Shown: positions 5,597 to 7,617 of the stretch, in pieces
How the letters are laid out: the number at the start of each line of letters is the position of its first letter
Position numbering within the stretch: the stretch's first letter is position 1
Source: Methanoregula sp.
GTDB taxonomy: Archaea > Halobacteriota > Methanomicrobia > Methanomicrobiales > Methanospirillaceae
DNA length: 7,617 nt
Reading direction: 5' to 3'
Assembly (NCBI GenBank): GCA_022710665.1
Contig: JAKLGN010000059.1
Span: 1 to 7,617 of the forward strand
Notes under the pieces: model-generated
Database searches by the model: none
Told to the model about the DNA's origin: nothing
What the model saw: the letters and a program-made list of their open reading frames with translations, nothing else
Made by a program: the position numbers and the translations under genes

Positions 5597-5713
5597 GGTT
5601 TTTTAAAAAAGCGGACGTCCGGCTTCTTTATTGTCATCAATACCGGGATCTAAAAAAGAACGGCAGAGCCACTCGCCAACCCGTAAAAATGAACTCCTAT
5701 AAACATCAACGTC
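5597..5713. other. Spacer with T6A6 tract and palindrome
   Basis: Directly after repeat copy B come a T6A6 tract (5599-5610) and the palindrome CGGACGTCCG (5612-5621). No gene is visible before the promoter of the acyl-CoA synthetase gene. Confidence 0.4.
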
Positions 5714-5723
5714 TTATTTATAA
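5714..5723 (+). promoter_or_regulatory. TATA box of the acyl-CoA synthetase gene
   Basis: TTATTTATAA centred about 25 bp before ATG 5746 predicts initiation around 5741-5746, so the mRNA would be leaderless or nearly so. Because the element lies between the in-frame ATGs at 5689 and 5746, it argues for the downstream start. Confidence 0.6.
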
Positions 5724-5745
5724 CAACCCCAGCACCAGGTGTCCC

Positions 5746-7287
5746 ATGTCAAACGTTACCACCCTCCTCGATGCAAAAAGCGTTCCTGAAGCCAAGGCAG
5801 CGCTCATCTGCCCCTCGCGAAACGAGACCTATTCCTATAAACGCCTCCGGGACGAGATGAACCGGGTAGGACTCGGTCTCCTGTCGCTGGGTGTGAAGAA
5901 GGGTGACCGGGTGTGTATCTATCTTGACAGTTCTCCCGAGTACCTGATCAGCTATTTTGCCATCTGGCGGATAGGTGCCGTGGCAGTACCAACCAACATT
6001 GTATACCGGGGAAAGGAACTGCTCCACGTCATCAATGATGCCGGTGCCTGTACCGTCATCACTGACCACGCGGGCGCTGAAATCATCGGCAGTATCCGAA
6101 AGGAGACCCCCACCATCTCCCACATCATCTGCACGAGCGGGTTGTACGAAGGATCCGTTGCCTGGAACTCGTTCCCGCCGGTGCCAGAGAACACGCGGGC
6201 AGTGAACTGCTCACCCGAGGATCTCTGCCATATCCAGTATACTGCCGGCACAACCGGCCGGCCCAAGGGAGCCATGCTCACCCACGGCAACTGGATGACC
6301 GCCCTTGATACGGAACGGGATGCCCTCCGTCTCCGTCCTGTCGATGTCTACCTCGGGATCTATCCCATGGGTCATGTCGGGCTGTCATGGGGGCTTGCCG
6401 TCATCCGCGCCGGGGGTACGTATGTGATGATGGAGCGGTTCGAACTTCCGCGGTATCTCGAGCTTGCCCGGCAGTATAAGGTCACCGTCCTCGCCGGTAT
6501 GCCGCCGGTCATACACTCGCTTGTCCATTCCCCGCCCGGCACGGAAGATCAGATCGCGGCCGCCCGGGTGATCATCTCCGGCGGAGGCCAGCTCCTGCCG
6601 GTGGTCTGGGAGGCCTTCGATAAGCGCTACCATATCCCGGTCGCAAACTCGTACGGGCTTTCAGAGACCATTGTGATTGGTTCCGGTACCACCACGCTCC
6701 CTGAGTACCCCCGCCTGACCAAAGATTACCAGAGCGTAGGGGTGGCGGTTGGGTATACTGAGATCCGGATCGTCGATTCAGCCGATCCGGAGCAGGAGCT
6801 CCCGTACGGCGATTGCGGGGAGGTTTCCCTCCGGGGGCCGGCCGTGGCGAAGGGGTACTGGAACCTGCCGGAGGCGACCCGCGAGGTGTTCCGGCCTGAT
6901 GGCTGGTTCCTCACGGGCGATATCGGGTACCTCGACCCTGATGGAATCCTGTGCATCACCGACCGCAAAAAGGATATGATCATCATGTCCGGCTGGAAGA
7001 TCTACCCGACCGAGGTTGAAAATGTAATAATCCAGCATCCTGCCGTCGCAGATGTTGCCATCTTCGGTGTGCCTGATGAACGCAGGGGCGAGATCCCGGT
7101 TGCCGCGATTGTAATCCGGCCCGGGATGACACTCGATGAGAAAGATCTCGAGGCTTATTGTCGCGACCATATGGCAGGCTACAAGATCCCGCGGAAGATT
7201 ATGGTCACCAAATCACTGCCCCGGGTACACGGGTGGAAGCTTCTCCGCCGTGAACTGAGGGAACGATTCGTTGATTTACCGAAATGA
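5746..7287 (+). CDS. AMP-forming acyl-CoA synthetase / CoA ligase-like enzyme
   Basis: ANL-superfamily enzyme (513 aa) that activates a carboxylic acid with ATP to an acyl-AMP and, by family, transfers the acyl group to CoA. Core motifs are in order: A3 P-loop YTAGTTGRPKG (165-175), A5 YGLSE (303-307), A7 GWFLTGD with Asp392 for the ribose, hinge/A8 DRKKDMIIMSGWK (406-418), and C-terminal A10 PRVHGWKLLRREL with the likely catalytic Lys498. At A10 the residue before the Lys is Trp497 where Gly is usual (GK). The substrate cannot be read from sequence; a medium- or long-chain fatty acid or an aromatic acid is possible. There is no signal peptide. The start is ATG 5746 because the TATA box overlaps the alternative ATG 5689 region, and AGGTG lies 4 nt upstream. 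The gene is monocistronic, with no beta-oxidation genes beside it. Confidence 0.9.
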   Translation: MSNVTTLLDAKSVPEAKAALICPSRNETYSYKRLRDEMNRVGLGLLSLGVKKGDRVCIYLDSSPEYLISYFAIWRIGAVAVPTNIVYRGKELLHVINDAGACTVITDHAGAEIIGSIRKETPTISHIICTSGLYEGSVAWNSFPPVPENTRAVNCSPEDLCHIQYTAGTTGRPKGAMLTHGNWMTALDTERDALRLRPVDVYLGIYPMGHVGLSWGLAVIRAGGTYVMMERFELPRYLELARQYKVTVLAGMPPVIHSLVHSPPGTEDQIAAARVIISGGGQLLPVVWEAFDKRYHIPVANSYGLSETIVIGSGTTTLPEYPRLTKDYQSVGVAVGYTEIRIVDSADPEQELPYGDCGEVSLRGPAVAKGYWNLPEATREVFRPDGWFLTGDIGYLDPDGILCITDRKKDMIIMSGWKIYPTEVENVIIQHPAVADVAIFGVPDERRGEIPVAAIVIRPGMTLDEKDLEAYCRDHMAGYKIPRKIMVTKSLPRVHGWKLLRRELRERFVDLPK

Positions 7288-7344
7288 GCCGCCCGTCAAA
7301 TATTCTGCGAAAAACCCGCACCTGTTCCAAAAAGATATAATGGA

Positions 7345-7356
7345 CTAAAAATATAG
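7345..7356 (+). promoter_or_regulatory. TATA box of the KaiC-like gene
   Basis: CTAAAAATATAG is centred about 24 bp before GTG 7375, so transcription would begin at or just before the start codon. An upstream element AGATATAA (7333-7340) is a weaker alternative. Nothing else is seen in 7288-7374. Confidence 0.5.
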
Positions 7357-7374
7357 TTATCAATCAGAGTAATC

Positions 7375-7617
7375 GTGGTCGAAACAAAAAGCCGCACTAA
7401 TGATGTTCCGGCGACAGGAAGGGCAAAACGGCGGTCAACCGGCATCGTGGGTCTCAACCTTTTGCTTGACGGAGGGTTTCCCATGGGATCCCTCATCATG
7501 ATCTACGGGACGCCGGTTGCCGGTGTCGATCTTGCAGCCAACCAGTTCTGGAAGGCGGAGGAGAAGGAGGAGGGTACGTACCTGATGAATGACGGGGATG
7601 TGGATGCTGGCATGATC
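7375..7617 (+). CDS. KaiC/RadA-like RecA-fold protein with degenerate Walker A, 3' end missing
   Basis: The first 81 residues of a gene that runs off the right edge. After a basic, polar N-terminus (residues 1-25) comes TGIVGLNLLLDGGFPMGSL, the typical entry to archaeal KaiC/GvpD/RAD55-type domains (compare TGIxGLDxLLGGGIPxGS). The following P-loop position reads YGTPVAGVDLAANQFW instead of GxPGSGKTxxAxQF: the Lys and Thr that bind ATP phosphates are replaced by Val and Asp. The protein may therefore not bind or hydrolyse ATP in the usual way. GTG 7375 is chosen because an in-frame TAG lies at 7354, no ATG occurs before the core, and a TATA element is spaced for a leaderless start. The next in-frame ATG (7483) would cut into the domain. 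Family assignment is probable; role unknown. Confidence 0.72.
   Translation, partial: MVETKSRTNDVPATGRAKRRSTGIVGLNLLLDGGFPMGSLIMIYGTPVAGVDLAANQFWKAEEKEEGTYLMNDGDVDAGMI

Noticed and set aside
5413..5640. Minus-strand frame through copy B sharing HRGLxAHCDRI with copy A (3076-3264)
   Set aside because: Same reason: it is the reverse complement of the repeat. Judging it as coding would need a synonymous-rate test over many copies.
5689..5745. N-terminal extension of the acyl-CoA synthetase from ATG 5689
   Set aside because: A TATA box lies at 5714-5723 inside the extension, and the 19 added residues have no counterpart in the family.
1..7617. CRISPR array, insertion sequence or prophage
   Set aside because: No regularly spaced short repeats, transposase, integrase or phage genes are visible; the only repeat is the two-copy intergenic element.

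Overview
The window looks like chromosomal DNA of a methanogenic archaeon, most likely of the order Methanomicrobiales (Methanoregula-like). This rests on an Ech-type membrane-bound [NiFe] hydrogenase operon, archaeal TATA-type promoters with short leaders, GGTGA/GGAG ribosome-binding sites, a PGF-CTERM surface-protein anchor and a KaiC/RadA-like protein. The genus is inference; no rRNA or other taxonomic marker is present.

Layout. Positions 1-2764 (+) hold the distal part of an ech operon: echB (5' end off the window), echC, echD, echE and echF. The first four are joined by 4-bp ATGA overlaps. Together they encode the membrane anchor, the FeS small subunit, the NuoC-like subunit, the [NiFe] large subunit and the 2x[4Fe-4S] electron-transfer subunit of an H2:ferredoxin oxidoreductase coupled to ion translocation. 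Positions 2765-3445 are a gene-free, hairpin-rich convergent spacer holding copy A of an intergenic repeat. Positions 3446-4716 (-) are a two-gene unit: a surface protein with both a lipobox and a PGF-CTERM anchor, then a small two-helix membrane protein, with a promoter just upstream and a poly-T terminator after it. Positions 4939-5304 (-) encode a small, probably disordered Arg/Gln/Pro-rich protein. Positions 5305-5745 are a divergent spacer with copy B of the same repeat, bounded by near-perfect inverted repeats. Positions 5746-7287 (+) encode an AMP-forming acyl-CoA synthetase-like enzyme. From 7375 to the right edge (+) runs the start of a KaiC/RadA-like protein with a degenerate Walker A motif and a GTG start.

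The Ech subunits work as one complex: reduced ferredoxin to or from EchF, electrons through the EchC cluster to the Ni-Fe site of EchE, and ion movement through EchA/EchB. In hydrogenotrophic methanogens such enzymes are thought to spend the ion gradient to reduce ferredoxin with H2. The other genes show no obvious link to this complex.

The least explained element is the pair of about 200/230-bp intergenic repeats (3063-3262 and 5367-5596). They share end sequences, an internal stem and a GC-rich hairpin at matching positions, which fits either a structured non-coding RNA or a MITE-like element.
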